DNA of 64,000 bases, taken from Marsupella aquatica (taxonomy: Eukaryota > Marchantiophyta). The notes beneath the pieces were generated by a model that saw only the letters and a list, made by a program, of their open reading frames with translations, was not told where the DNA came from and did not search any database. The first letter of the stretch is position 1, and each line of letters begins with the position of its first letter. Below, piece after piece: positions 1 to 11,969 of this stretch. Location: NCBI GenBank assembly GCA_973895155.1, contig OZ316892.1, positions 9,114,001-9,178,000 on the forward strand. The letters run 5' to 3'. The translations under genes were made by a program, and so were the position numbers.

Positions 1-560
1 CACAGTACTTCAAAGGGAAGAGATAGTGATATATACCAACTTGCAGGCTGGGGCATAATCCTGAGTAATCATGAATATGCAATCCCTTGGACCCGGGCCC
101 TTGGACTCCGGGCATGGACTATGAGTTAATTACCTGTGGTTTCACGGATCAAAATATTAAATTCTCTTTGAATTTCCAGACTGTGCATATATGATTCTCC
201 CAAAGGGGATGTGGAGCTCGGATCGACAAAGAGATTCATGCAGGATGGCTGTAAAGCAAGGCACAGCCAAAACCACAGCCAAAGTTGCAGGTGGCCAGGT
301 AGGGGAGTAAACTTTAGATGGGAGAGGGGAGCAGGCATGAAGGTCACACGGGATTCATGGTTAGTTACAAACTAGAGGAGAGAAGGCGGAGGAGAGAAAA
401 TATCGAGGGAGGTGAGGGGGTGGAGCCCAGAAAGGAGTCATTTACTAACAACTCTTTTTCAATTTCTTTTCCTTGCCCCCTTAAAGCTTTCCTCTTGCCT
501 TAGATAGGCTTCACAGAGTTTGTCCTCCCCTCAAAACTTTGATTCGTACTGTTGCCAACC
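1..560 (+). repeat. Repeat R1, copy 1, with leader
   Basis: Bases 1-60 resemble 2970-3030, and 126-545 resemble 3369-3880. The same sequence appears inverted at about 62640-63190. Shared landmarks are the run from 'cagactgtgcat' through 'ggatgtggagctcgg' to 'ggtggccaggtagggga', then a purine-rich stretch. Open frames here, such as 126-347 minus, recur only because the repeat recurs; they do not look like a protein family. The repeat is probably an old dispersed or duplicated non-coding segment. I could not define its termini. Confidence 0.6.
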
Positions 561-1620
561 ACAAACCATACGTAAACCTGCAACTCTCAATTGGAAGCTC
601 CTTCCCACATATCCATGCATGATATATGCTTGTCTAGGTTAATTAATGAGAGTCTTATGCTCACAATTCAAGGCAGCCCTCTTCCATATTGAGCATCACC
701 ATACCTTCCTCCCTATTTGTGAACCCAACCTATTCTACCTTCCCTACCATAAATTGTAAAATGTTCTTGTAAGGTGCCCGTTTAGTTTTCAAAGGCACTT
801 GTCAACCTTTCTTTTGCTGCCTCCTGGGGACTATGCTTGACTTTGTTGCGTACATTGTTATGACAACCCCAGATTTCTGAATGTGCGTAGTGTCTTTCTT
901 CCTGCTAGTGTAGTGGTACACAAGAACACACAATTTGGCGGCCTTCGTGGTATATCTTTTATTTCCTTGGCCCATTGAATTATCACACTGGCTGGGCACA
1001 CAACGAGAGTTGACAATAAAGAGAACATCAGCTTTCGTGTTCACATTTGAATGAATCAGGTATGTCACGTTCTTCTTCTGAAAGGCCTGGACTCATATGG
1101 AAAAATTAGACGACCAGGCTTGGGGGCATGCAGGGGCTGTCTGCTGATCCTGCTTTTGGTGACTCCGTTATCGCATATGTCTGCTGAAGCTAATCCACAA
1201 TAACAGCACTAGCTCGATCAAACATGTTAACTCCGGTATGAGGATCTTCCAAGTAGGGGACCTGCATAGAGGAACACGGAGGGAGCCAGCAGTCATCATA
1301 AAATTTGGATACGTTACTGATAAATAATCGACACTAGTTTCTGACGGGAATATTAATTGATACTTCTAGCAGCAGCGATTCTTAAGAAACCCAGTGCAAC
1401 TATTGGGGTCTTGTCCAAACACCAATTAGGGTGAGAGACATGGTTACATGATTAGAATATCTGCCAGAGAACACAACAGCAAGTTTACCTTTCAAAATGT
1501 GGGTTCGCTCTAAATTATACACTTTCTGTTAAGAAAAATCTTGCCAGTCATTGACCTTGGAGCACGTCCCAATATCCTTGAGAGGGCCCCAATATATCAC
1601 AACATCCTACATGTGCCTCC
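561..1620. other. Intergenic, no gene recognised
   Basis: AT-rich spacer with short unconvincing open frames on both strands. I see no splice-supported coding exon, RNA gene or clear repeat boundary. Confidence 0.5.
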
Positions 1621-1654
1621 AGCAAAGCAGAGTTTACTACTCATCTCAGGGCAT

Positions 1655-2900
1655 CTAGTGCTCCATCAGCCCCTAGTAGAAAAGAACAGAAGACTGCAGT
1701 GCGGAAACCTTAGCCTTAATTTGGGTCAAGTAATATATTAATTTAACAAAGGGCTTGCTGGTCAAGGCCGAGGTGACTGCCTGGCCAACTTTAGGCCATG
1801 ATGAAAAGAGGCTGCTCGTGGCCTGATGACAGCAAGTACTCCACTGACCCGGGGTTAATTACCTCTGGTTGGCCACCGGGAAATGACAGACCCGCGTTTA
1901 GTTACCATAACTTTGCTTTGCATTCAAAGAGCTATATATTTACTAGTATTATGTACCTAGACCTGTTCTGTGGGTGAAAGTTTGTTGCTATCTCAATTGA
2001 AGTGATATCTCTCGACCACTCGATCACGATTAGTGACTGAGAAAAAACAAGGGACGGGTGAGAAAGAGATTAGCTTGAAATTAGTATGCATGCTAAAACA
2101 AGTCGCCCTCCCACCTTGGCTTCACCTGCAAGCTAGGTGAGACGCAGAAAGTGAGGTCAATTATAATACAGTCGATGAGTTGGTCTCGTAGGTAAGGTAC
2201 GGGTTTTCTTTTTGACATGTCGTTGTGGTGTGGCCTGGCGTATCCGTTACAGTCGGTATACAAAAATGCCGTGGAATCGTCCGCTAATTCCTCAAATTGT
2301 TCCCTTCAGTGAGAGACTATGATGTGACTGGCCTCTACCTGCCATGCAGCCATTTCAGAAACGTTTGATCGGACGCTTTCCTGTCTCATTCATCACGTGG
2401 TCTGGAAATGCGCTACTTCAATATACACAATGGGATTTCGAGAAGAGCAGCCATGCGGGACCCACGGAGTCAGCCTCAATGAAGATTCTTCAATGGAAGC
2501 TGCATAATGAGCCCGTTTAGCATCCATTATAAGGGGCCATAATTGTCAGCTCACAGTGTCGTCCTTTTTTTGGCCCCAGCCTGACGCCAACGGCCTGGCT
2601 TGCTATTGTAGCCTGGTAAGCTAGCGGTGGAATGTGAACGAGTGACAAAAAATAATTAAATTCAAGAGAAGAATGCAAATTAAGGCCGTGACTCTTTGAA
2701 AACGTACTAATGATTGAGGTTGGTCACCACAGCTTGAATCAGTCCGAACATATTAGAGTCCGTGGGTCAGATAGACAGAATATCGAGAGCAAGGACCCCA
2801 ACTCGGAAGACCAGCTGGTAGCTAGGTCATAATTTCAGTCCTTGCAAGGGTCCTAAAGATCGAGGACATGCACTCAGAAAAGCATCTGGCCTTAAAGGTC
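1655..2900 (+). repeat. Repeat R2, copy 1
   Basis: Matches 10735-11960 closely (shared landmarks 'gccatttcagaaacgtttgatcgg', truncated here, and 'gctagcggtggaatgtgaac'). Its 3' third also matches the inverse of 63730-63990. It is non-coding as far as I can see, because open frames differ between copies and are broken by indels. Confidence 0.65.
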
Positions 2901-3368
2901 AAAATATATCTGTATCAGTGATTTATCTAATCTTCATTTTGGGTGAGGTCCGCACAATTTCTCGACGTACATTACTGCAAAGGGAAGAGATGGTGGTACC
3001 AACTTGCAGGTTTGTAGGGGTGGGGGGCTAGATACTCGGCGTCATCTGATCGACTGACTGCTTAGTAAATTAAATGGAACAAAGGCTACGTACAAGTACA
3101 GTGCTGGAGCCAATTAGTTACGGAAGTTCTGATTAATTCCTGTGTGCTAGAAGGGACACCTACATTAGAACCCCACTCAAGCAATATAGTCAGCTGCTCT
3201 CCAATAATTTTCCGTTTCACCAGATTTTTCTTGCAGCAAATTTTTCACAAATTTTAAACACAGTATAATTGATGCAGATTTTTGTTATGTTAGGAAAATC
3301 TACAGTATTTATAACATTTTTTGTCCAACCTTATTCTTATAATTTAAAACGAAGAATATTAAACCCAA

Positions 3369-3880
3369 TGGACCATGAGTTACCTATCGTTACAGGGATC
3401 AAATTAAACAGTTATCTTGGATTTTTCCAGCCTGTGCATGATTCGTTCAGAAGGGGATGTAGAGCTCGGACAAAGTGAGTCATGCAGGATGGCTGCATCC
3501 AGGCATAGCCAAAACCCGACAGCCAAAAATGAGTTGCTGGGTGGCCAGGTAGGGGAGAGGATTTTAGATGGGAAGAAGGAGCAGACATCAAGGTCAAAAA
3601 CCAGGCCGGAACCACGAGTGTGGCTTCCCCGGATGCATGTAGTGGGTCTTGGTTAGTTACACACTAGGGGAGAGGGGAGGCAAAGGAGAGTAAAATTAAA
3701 GGGAGGGGAGTGCAGGGGTGAGGGAGAAAGGAAACAGAGGAAATGGGGCCCGGAAAGCCCCGCGGAAAGCACTCATTTACAATTTGGTTTTGTAAACATT
3801 TTTTCCCCTGACCCTTTGTAGCTTATTTCCACTTGCCCTAGGCTTTAAAGAGTACGGTTGTCTTCACCTCAAAACTCTTG
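3369..3880 (+). repeat. Repeat R1, copy 2
   Basis: Second plus-strand copy of the segment seen at 126-545. It runs from a 'ccagcctgtgcatgattcg' landmark into 'gggtggccaggtaggggag' and a G/A-rich tail. The inverted third copy is near 62640-63190. No coding potential is conserved between copies. Confidence 0.6.
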
Positions 3881-4039
3881 AATCATATCATATATCTGTA
3901 TCATTGATTCATCTTATCCTAAAACGGTATCAAAACGCCCTAATGTCAGCAGGGAGACCCGACAGCCCGCCAGATATCCAGCTCTTCCCCAGAATGTCAC
4001 ACCCTGTCTACGTACTACTGAAATGAACCTTGGGCCTAT

Positions 4040-4850
4040 ATAAGAGGTATGTCACACCTTGTGACTGACTCTTGTGGTTAGAGAACAAGCTAGTCCTTGC
4101 TGGCCTTCCCATGAGTCCTAACAAGCTAGAGTTTTGGGGCCCTGTCCCACTGAGAGAAGTTTTGGCGCGCCTCCTGGTTTTGACTCGAGGGCCTCAAAAT
4201 ATCTGGTAGCCAGGCCTCGTGAATCTTCTTCACTCATCCAGCCCTTAACTTCCACGTACCCATGCGGCTGGATATACTGGAGTGCTGGAGCTGGACATGG
4301 ATCCCCAAAAAACAAGCCAGTCCAAAGGTACCACGTTTCAGAGGGATCTCATAACGGTGATTCGTCTTGCCCTACAAGACACTCTTGTGGCAGGCTAATT
4401 AAATCTATCCATTCTTCCCCAAAAGAAAACTCCAACCAGAGGCCACCTCCTGTCATCCTAGTCACTAAGCTAGCCCACCATCATTATCCTTTGTCTACCC
4501 TTGAGGGTTGGAGTCATTTGCGTGTACGTACGTGCATGCCCCCGCTGTCCATGCATGCCCCTCGTTGTCCATCCTTGCGTGGGAACCTAACTAAGCCTGA
4601 ACCTTCCCTAGCCTGGATCCACTTGTCAGCCCCTTTCACGTCCCTATCTGTAAATACGTACCCCAAAAAACTAACCAGTGAGAGTCATTACCAGGCCAAT
4701 TATCCAATTATCCATTGTCAAGGAAAGCAAGAGCTAAATGCCTGGGTATTTAACTCTCCTTTTTATAAGACAAGTTCTAAATTTCTTATACTGACCTTAT
4801 TTCCAATTGGCCATGTTAAGTTTCATTTTTATTAGCCTACTAAACTAACT
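4040..4850 (+). repeat. Repeat R3, copy 1
   Basis: Matches the reverse complement of about 61430-62060, including 'cagcccttaacttccac', 'ggacatggatccc' and 'cctgtcatcctagtcacta'. The open frame 4134-4835 spans most of it, but the right-hand copy is broken by stops and indels, so I treat this as repeat and not gene. The right part (about 5640-5760 and 13617-13735) shares the 'cttcccatgagtcctacaagctagagtttt' type of sequence, again truncated in this note. Confidence 0.55.
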
Positions 4851-5149
4851 CTTCCGTTTCTCAACTCATGAAATCCAAAAATATAACTTATGAACAATTA
4901 AAACAAGTTTTGATAAAAAATAAGTTCATCAAAACCAAATTTTATAGTACAACCAAACTTGCCAGTATTTTAATGAAATTATAAAAAAACAATTATGTGG
5001 AAAAAGAAAAAAACCAAAACCTTTTCTATGAGCTGAAAAAAAATCGGGTGCAAAATCCAAGGTTTTTCAGATTTTAAATTTCTTTACGATCAATGTTTTA
5101 GTTCTTAAAAAAAATGCAGACCTACCACCTATACAACTTATACAAGATT

Positions 5150-5445
5150 TGCATACCCTCAACGTACATTCTTTCATCTGGTTCCTCACTCACAAGCCTT
5201 AACTTTTCAGCCCCGTTCCCTCATGCGCGCGGTAGTCAAGTAAAGATGGATTAGATAGTGGTGAGCTGGCATCGATCAGCTGTTGCTTGTGCGGACAGCT
5301 GAACGCCTTGTTGGACTGCTCAGAACGTGCGAAATCAGCCAATTGCTCATATCCAAACTTACTGCCTGTAAGACTCCCGCAGACTCCATTGTCTACTTTT
5401 CTCTCATTCTGTTCCAGTTGCTTGATTCTCTTAGCACCTTCTGTT
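5150..5445 (+). pseudogene. Relic promoter/leader of the secreted-protein family, no coding exon
   Basis: This stretch copies the 5' flank of genes 1 and 2: the 'cctcaacgtacattc' block, then a 'gcggacagctgaacgcc' block, then the leader start 'ctccattgtctacttttc'. It stops just before the point where a start codon would lie and runs into 'ttttttttaggttag'. No signal-peptide exon follows. It is best read as the 5' remnant of a fourth family copy just upstream of gene 1. Confidence 0.6.
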
Positions 5446-6037
5446 TTTTTTAGGTTAGATATATATTGCATGCCAAGGTTTTGGAAGTGCGCACATTCAA
5501 CATTATATATCAGTCCTATATCCTACCATATATCCAGCCCTACTCAGAACCGTCACACCCTCGCTGTCTACTCCTGAAATGAAACTTATGCCAATATATT
5601 GGTATTTCACGCTTTGCGACCAACTATTGCTGTTAAAGAACATGACCTTGCTGGCCTCTTGGCTGGACTTCCCATGAGTCCTACAAGCTAGAGTTTTGGG
5701 ACCCTGTCTCATTGAGAGGAGTTATGGTGCGCCACAGATTTTGACTCCAGGGCCTCCAAATATAGGGTTTTAGTTTTATTCCTTTTCCACATGTATAAAA
5801 AAATTCTCTATGAGTTCAAAATTTTTAAAAGTGGAAAAGCGGGTGGAAAACCAGTGTTTCCAGAATTTTTTTCTTTTTATGATCAATTTTTTAGTTCTTA
5901 TAGAAAAATGTAGACCTACTTCTTATACAACTTATACAAGATTTGCATATCCTCAACGTACATTCTTTCATCTGGTTCCTCACTCACAAGCCTTAACTTT
6001 TCAGCTCCGTTCACTCATGGGGTAGTCAAGTTAAGAT

Positions 6038-6199
6038 GGATTAAAGACTGATGATCTGGTATCGATCAGCAGTTGCTTGCGCGGACAGCTGAACGCCTTG
6101 TTGGACTGCGCAGAACGTGGATTAGAGACTTGTGATCTGGCATCGACCAGCTGTTGCTTGTGCGGACAGCTGAACGCCTTGTTCGACTGCTCAGAACGT
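6038..6199 (+). repeat. 81-bp tandem duplication upstream of gene 1
   Basis: Two head-to-tail 81-bp units (6038-6118 and 6119-6199), each containing 'gcggacagctgaacgccttg'. Gene 2 has the same pair at 13977-14057 and 14058-14138. The relic copy at 5150-5445 has one unit. I could not find a clear doubled unit upstream of inverted gene 3. The position, just 5' of the TATA-like box, makes this a candidate cis-regulatory block. Confidence 0.7.
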
Positions 6200-6244
6200 G
6201 CGAAATCAGCCAATTGTTCATATCCAAACTTCCTGACTCCCGCG

Positions 6245-6252
6245 TACATAAA
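6245..6252 (+). promoter_or_regulatory. TATA-like box of gene 1 (TACATAAA)
   Basis: TACATAAA lies about 180 bp before the gene 1 start codon, in the same aligned position as a canonical TATATAAA in gene 3. A plausible transcription start some 30 bp downstream would give a leader of about 150 nt. Confidence 0.45.
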
Positions 6253-6427
6253 CACCACCTTGGTCCGCAGACTCCATTGTCTACTTTTCTCTCATTCTGT
6301 TTTCCTTGATTCTCTTAGCACCTCCTGTCGATCTCTTTGCTTTCTTACGCAGTGTAGTTTCTTCCCATTGTTAGACTTGGCACACTTTGAAGTTCTGCTT
6401 CTCTGTAGAAACAGCGAAGACGTAGCT

Positions 6428-7378
6428 ATGGCGAAAACAGGACTTGCATCGCTCTGCCTCCTCCTGGTTCTCTTAACCTTTGCACAGTGTGTCCTGGGCC
6501 AGTCGCTCGGATATACCCTTGTTCACAACAGTGCTAGCTTCGACATTATACATGCTAAACAAGTTACACACCATGATGGTTCTGAAACAATTATCCCCGA
6601 TTCCACGCTGGCGCAGGGCACCACGGAACAGTTCCAAATTCCTGTGGACGTGACATGTGTTCGCACTTCGTGAGTTAGCTTAACTTCTCATTTTTGCTGT
6701 TGTTGTCCCTGTGTACTCATTTTCTCACCATTTACGAACACTCTAAATAGCAAGTGACAGCGGTAGTCTCCCTTTGCCTGAGAGTTAACACTATAACCCT
6801 TATTTTGGTGGTTTTTCTCGACGGTGCGATTTCTTTCACATCATTTACAGTCAGTATATTGACATGGTGCTGTCACTTTCCCTGATTCGGCAATGCTGCT
6901 TAAACTATTTTTTCAGCGATCAGTCTAACAATGATCAAGTCTGCGCTTCTGCTCTGATTCTCAGTAGTTGCCTGGCAGACATATCAATACAGTACAACGG
7001 CTCAGTGAATACCATTAATGTGTCCATGTAAACTATTGTCTAGTCTATCCTGGGTGTTTTGAAAAGAGCGTTGTTATCTGAATAAGATCGTTCTTAGTGA
7101 GTGTTTTACGGCCTCGATATTTTCCATCATCCTGTACCATGCACATGCACTCTATAGACTGCTTGACATGTCCCTTGAACTGGTGGCGCAGGTATTTGCA
7201 GCTCCCTGCCAAAAATGTCGGTCAGGTCGTCCTCGACTGGTGCGAAATTGGCATGACAGTTAATTGTTTGCCAGATTGTTTCTGGATAATCGATGACACC
7301 GGATTCTCAGTTGCAAATTCTAAATCTGCTATCCTGCAATTTGTAGCTGCTTGGAAACCGATTGATGAGCTCCTTTAG
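6428..7378 (+). CDS. Small secreted protein, three exons (gene 1)
   Basis: Family not recognised. Proposed exons are 6428-6669, 6917-7027 and 7192-7378 (540 nt, 179 residues). The first donor is GTGAGT, the middle exon sits between TTTTTCAG and GTAAAC, and the last acceptor is GGCGCAG. All junctions are phase 2, so the frame holds with or without the middle exon. Residues 1-24 are a typical signal peptide (MAKTGLASL start, hydrophobic core, predicted cut after VLG), so the product is probably secreted. The mature part has six Cys: one in exon 1, two in exon 2, three in exon 3 (WC..., NC..., DC...). The C-terminal exon reads FWIIDDTGFSVANS and is nearly identical in genes 2 and 3. If the second intron is retained, translation stops two codons past the exon (ATG TAA). 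I assign no function. The start is supported by conservation of the signal peptide in all three paralogs. Confidence 0.8.
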
Positions 7379-7536
7379 TTGTGCTAGAAGAAGAAAACAT
7401 TGGCGCCTACGTACTTTAATATGCATACTGGATTAATTGGTCCGGAGGACAGTTTCGGTTGATCTGATCGACATCTGAGCTAGGAACGGTTTCTTGAATC
7501 TTCTTTATCATCACCTATCTAGTTCAGAGTTTCACA

Positions 7537-7542
7537 ATAAAA
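7537..7542 (+). terminator. Poly(A) signal AATAAA of gene 1
   Basis: AATAAA about 160 bp after the stop codon, conserved at the same place in gene 2 (15177-15182) and gene 3 (complement of 60417-60422). Confidence 0.5.
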
Positions 7543-8105
7543 CAACCATTCCAGTGGATGTAAGACTTCGATATCGCGATCTCTTGTGAATCACCTGGTA
7601 GATCTTACTGAAGGGCTTAACTTTGCTGCAACTGATATGTTTCTTTCTTGGCATGTTTTCATTCGTGGTGTCTCGATCACATTGACATTTCGTTCATTAC
7701 AAATTCCAATCCCCCATATGACATCACCCCGGTTCATACGAACTTTGATCCCTTATATATATTACCGTGTATGACATGTATTGCCCTAACCCGCTTGCCT
7801 CATGGTTTTATCCTGATCCAAAGGTTTGGAGCATTTTGGGCTCGATATTAGGGAGGCAAATCTCGTCATAATTAATTAAGAGCCAAGAAACTTTAACTCT
7901 ACTTAGCATTGTATCCAGAGTTAGTCCACTGGTTGGAGATCGACATAGATCGATTATGTTAATGAGTGCGGTTTAGGGCAGATTTGTTAAGCAGTTACAA
8001 GAGGCTCTAAGCTGAGACTAAATCATTCTGGTATGATGAGGCTTAGTCGATAAAAATCGGTGGTCCGTCCCATACTTTCTGTGCTATGATGGCTAATGTT
8101 GTTGC

Positions 8106-8300
8106 ATTCAATCTTGAAGCTAAGTGTTTCGATATTAAATATAGCTGTTTTGTATGCCTCTTGGGGCTAAGTGTTTCGATATTAAATATAGCTTTTTTGT
8201 ATGCCTCTTGGGTGGTCAGGCTCCAATGCTTCATTTAATCTTGAAGCAAGTGTTTCGACATCATTATAGCTTTTTTTGATGCCTTTGGCTGGTCAGGCTC
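8106..8300 (+). repeat. Short tandem repeat, three degenerate units
   Basis: Three units of about 55-65 bp built around 'aagtgtttcgatattaa' and 'tagcttttttgtatgcc'. The gene 2 copy has two related units at about 15855-15995. They lie in the 3' flank and are not coding. Confidence 0.65.
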
Positions 8301-9090
8301 CAGAGAGTTTTAGCACCAAAATATAAGCATATTTAATTAATAACATTTTCATAATTTTGTAAACCTTGAAATATGCACTTTATATATGATGGTGGTAAAA
8401 AATGAAGTCATTGATCAGAGTTTATGTCAAACTCAACGTGTTATAAAATATCACCCTACTTAGGATCTACTAGCCAGGATCCAACGCTCTGACAGAGTCC
8501 CTCCATCAAACTAATCTAATCCAAAGGTATCCATCAAACTAGTCTAATCCAAAGGTACCGCTTCCAGAAGTCCCTGCCATCAATCCTGGAACAGCTGCAA
8601 CCCCCTCAACCACACCATCCTCTCCGGCATGAGTAATGTCCCCTTCACTCTCCTCATTAGTATCCCCCTGTCCGTCTTACTCTTCAATATATGTTAATTA
8701 TTTGCAAGGTTATATAAGAATACTCCCTTTCAACACACTTGTCCGTCTTCCTCTTCAATATATGTTATTGGCAAGGTTAAAAATACTCCCTTTCAACACA
8801 CTGCTCTATGGCTCATCAATCTCAATATATGGCAACCCAATGTCTTTCCATAGGCAATGCTTTCACATTGCCAAGGATATATCGAGGATGTTGCGCTCTT
8901 CAATCTCAATGGCAACGCAATGTATTCCCATATGCAATGCCTTCCCATTGCCAAGGATCGAGTATGTTGTTCCTGTCCCAATCTCAATCAAAGAAATATC
9001 TAGAACTCAATCTCCTACCTGACTAAAATGAATTAATTCCCAATCTACAATGCAGGGGGTCTGAAACTAAGTTGTTTGGCTGCATCCATC
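8301..9090. other. Spacer with two pairs of tandem duplications
   Basis: About 8670-8810 holds two units around 'tactccctttcaacaca'. About 8816-8960 holds two units around 'tcccattgccaaggat' or 'tcacattgccaaggat'. Open frames across this stretch arise from the repeats. No gene recognised. Confidence 0.5.
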
Positions 9091-10715
9091 CGCAAGAAAT
9101 CTCAATACCGAAAAACATTCTTGGGCACGAACCGCTCGGGTGAAGAGGGGGGTTCGATCGGGCCACCAGACTCCATTCAAAACAGACTTAATTAACTGAG
9201 GGTGATGCCATGTACTAAGTAAAGACACAGTGACGTAACATGGAACTGATCTTAATTGCTATCGATACAATTTATCCTACAACTGCTCAAAGGAACGCAA
9301 CAACCTTCGGGAAACTCCAGAGACAACTGAACGATGGTTTCCGTTGTTTCAAAATAACACTTGCAGGAGAAATGGAATCTGTACATGCAGAAACGAAATT
9401 TAGGCTGTAATCAACTCGTCGACAAACAAGATGTTTTCCATTGTTTCATAATAACATTCGCAAGCGAAGGGAAAAGTCTGTACATGCAGGTACTAAATTT
9501 AGATTGTCATGAATTTCTGTCTGCAAACAAGTGTAGCAAGGCCGACTTAATAGCAGTTCACTTTCAAACTATCGAATCAGTGCCGTTCAGTTCCTAGGCG
9601 ATGCCATAAACAATTCAATACAAGGAACGAGTCGAATCCTCTATAAGAGCTGATCGAGTCTTCAGGTGCCTTGAAGCTAAACTACTTAATTCGATCGGCA
9701 CATCGAATTTACTCACAGAATTCGTATGGTAGCCAATGTCTCTCTCATAGCTCCACGTAGCCCTCTCTCTCCGATACATTACCTTGGTTACAAGCAAGGT
9801 TCATGGTTATTAAGTTACTTACCTGGTCCCTCAGGTCGAGATAAAGTTGAAAGCATTGTCAGTATCTTTTCCGCGCGATGTTTTAATTAGTTGGAAGGGC
9901 TGGCACACGAACTTTTCTGAAGCATCGCCGTGCCTGTCACTATAAAATACGTACTGGGCCGTGATATTGGGGTCAGTCGGAAAAAAACAGAAGGCCATAA
10001 AGCCAACATTAGTGAAAAATCGTAAATAATGGCAAAGTATGAGACCTAAACCTAGGCTAACCTAGAAGGAGAAAACACACATGCCTCGATATCAAAACGC
10101 CAGATTGAACTACTTCTCACGAAAATAGGATAATTAAGACATAACCATCCCCGAAAATTGATATTTTGGGGACTGAGGAGTTTACTTTTACAGAACTTTG
10201 GGCCCGGATGGACTCACTCTAGAACCCGCTCTAGAATTTACTTCTGCTGTAGTACCATCAATTTAGTTACTGCTAAGCTTCAGCTAAAACCCCCTCTCCC
10301 CCCCTTAGACCATGTTTCTTTGATAATGGCCCGGATAATGGCTTAATTATATAATTAATTAATTAATGAAGGAGGCACTATTGCATGCCCTCAACATGGG
10401 TTCTTGCAGATGCTCATTTACATACCACCTGGCAGATTTCCCAATAGAGTCCATAAATTCCTTACGGTGTACCAATCTCTGTCTCCTCAACTTACACCTG
10501 ACTTTCACCTCAGGGTCCTCCGTGAAATCTATGGTTCTGGCCCTTCAATGGGGGAATGAAACAAGGGGGCCTTCTTAACCACTTAGAAGTATCCGGACTA
10601 CCATGGCAATCCAAAAGGGGGGTAAGACAAAACAAGGATGAGTAAATGAGGTATTCACTTGTCTTATCTTGCCACAGCATTCATGCTTAAGATTAACGCA
10701 AAAGTCGTAACCGTA
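9091..10715. other. Spacer, no gene recognised
   Basis: The parts at 9095-9285 and 9955-10140 are shared with the second tandem copy. The rest is AT-rich, with a small TTAA-type run near 10345-10367. Open frames are short and not conserved between copies. Confidence 0.45.
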
Positions 10716-11969
10716 CAGGGCATATATCTAGTGCTCCATCAGCCCCTAGTAGAAAAGAACAGAAGAATCAGTGCGGAAACCTTGGCCTTAGCTAGGGTCA
10801 AGTAATTAAACAAAGGGCTTGCTGGTCAAGGCCGAGGTGACTGCCTACTTTAGGCCATGAGTAAAAGAGGCTGCTCGTGGCCTCATGACAATAGGTATAA
10901 TACTCCACTCAGCCCGGGTTGCTCCTAGTTGGGAATGCACCGGGAAATGACAGACCCCGCGTTTACCATAACTTTGCTTTGCATTAACAGAGCTATATAT
11001 TTACTAGTATTTTGTACCTAGGCCTGTTCTGTGGGTGAGAGCTTGTAGCTATCTGAATTCAAGTGATATCTCTCGGTCACTCACTAGTAGTGACTGAAAA
11101 GCTAGAAATAAGCGAAGAAAAGAGATCGCTTCAAATTATTATGCTACAACAAATCGCCCTCCCACCTTGGCTTCACCTGCGAGGTTTAGACGCAGAAAAT
11201 GAAGTCAATTATAGTATAGTCGATCCATCAGTTCTTCTCGTAGGTAAGGTACTGGTTTTCTTTTGAAATGTAGTTGTGGTGTGGCGTATCCGTTTTTATA
11301 CAACAATACCGCGGAATCGTCCGCTAATTCCGCAAATTGTTCCCTTGAGTGAGAGAGTTTGATGTGACTGGCCTCTACCTGCGATGCAGCCATTTCAGGA
11401 ACGTTTGATCGGGCGGTTTCTTTCCAAGCTGATCTCTGCTTCGCTCGCACCTTCAGGGTGCACGGCTCAACTATCAGGACGGCTTCGCTTTCCTGACTCA
11501 TTCATCACGTGGTCTGGAAATGCGCTACTTCAATCTACACAATGGGATTTCGAGAGGAGCAGCCATGCGGGACCCACGGAGTCAACGCCCATAAAGACTC
11601 TTTAGTGGAAGCTGCATTATGAGCCCGCTTCGCATCCATTAGATAAGGACCATAATTGTCAATCCCTTTTTGGCCCAGCCTGACGCCGACGGGCTGGCTT
11701 GCTTCTGTAGCTTGATAAGCTAGCGGTGGAATGTGAACGAGTGACATGCAACAGAAATAAAGTAAAGAGAATTTTGCAAATTAAGGCCGTGACTCTTTGA
11801 AACAGTTCTAATGACTGAGATTGGTCACCACAGCTTGACTCAGTCCGAACATATTAGAGTCCGTGGGTGAGCCAGACAAAATGTCGAGAGCAAGGACCCC
11901 AACTCGAAAGGCCAGGTAGGTCCTTGCAAGGATCCTAAAGAGGATAATCATGTACTCAGCAAATCATCT

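Larger units (their letters stand above)
1621..10260 (+). repeat. Tandem duplication, copy 1 (contains gene 1)
   Basis: Long stretches align in the same order with 10716-17560. Examples are 1655-2900 with 10735-11960, 5449-5570 with 13441-13560, 5760-8290 with 13735-15990, 9095-9285 with 16280-16460, and 9955-10140 with 17283-17465. Copy 1 additionally has about 2.4 kb (roughly 2970-5445) holding repeats R1 and R3 and a relic promoter; copy 2 has an unrelated AT-rich insert at the equivalent place. Divergence is moderate, with many small indels, so the duplication is not recent. Confidence 0.75.

Noticed and set aside
4134-4835. A 233-residue open frame
   Set aside because: It lies in repeat R3; the inverted copy at 61.4-62.1 kb has stops and indels, so there is no selection for a protein.
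6077-6427. Long N-terminal extension of gene 1 (and the same at 14016-14366)
   Set aside because: It runs through the promoter duplication and the TATA-like box. The in-frame ATG at 6428 with a signal peptide is conserved in gene 3, which lacks the extension.
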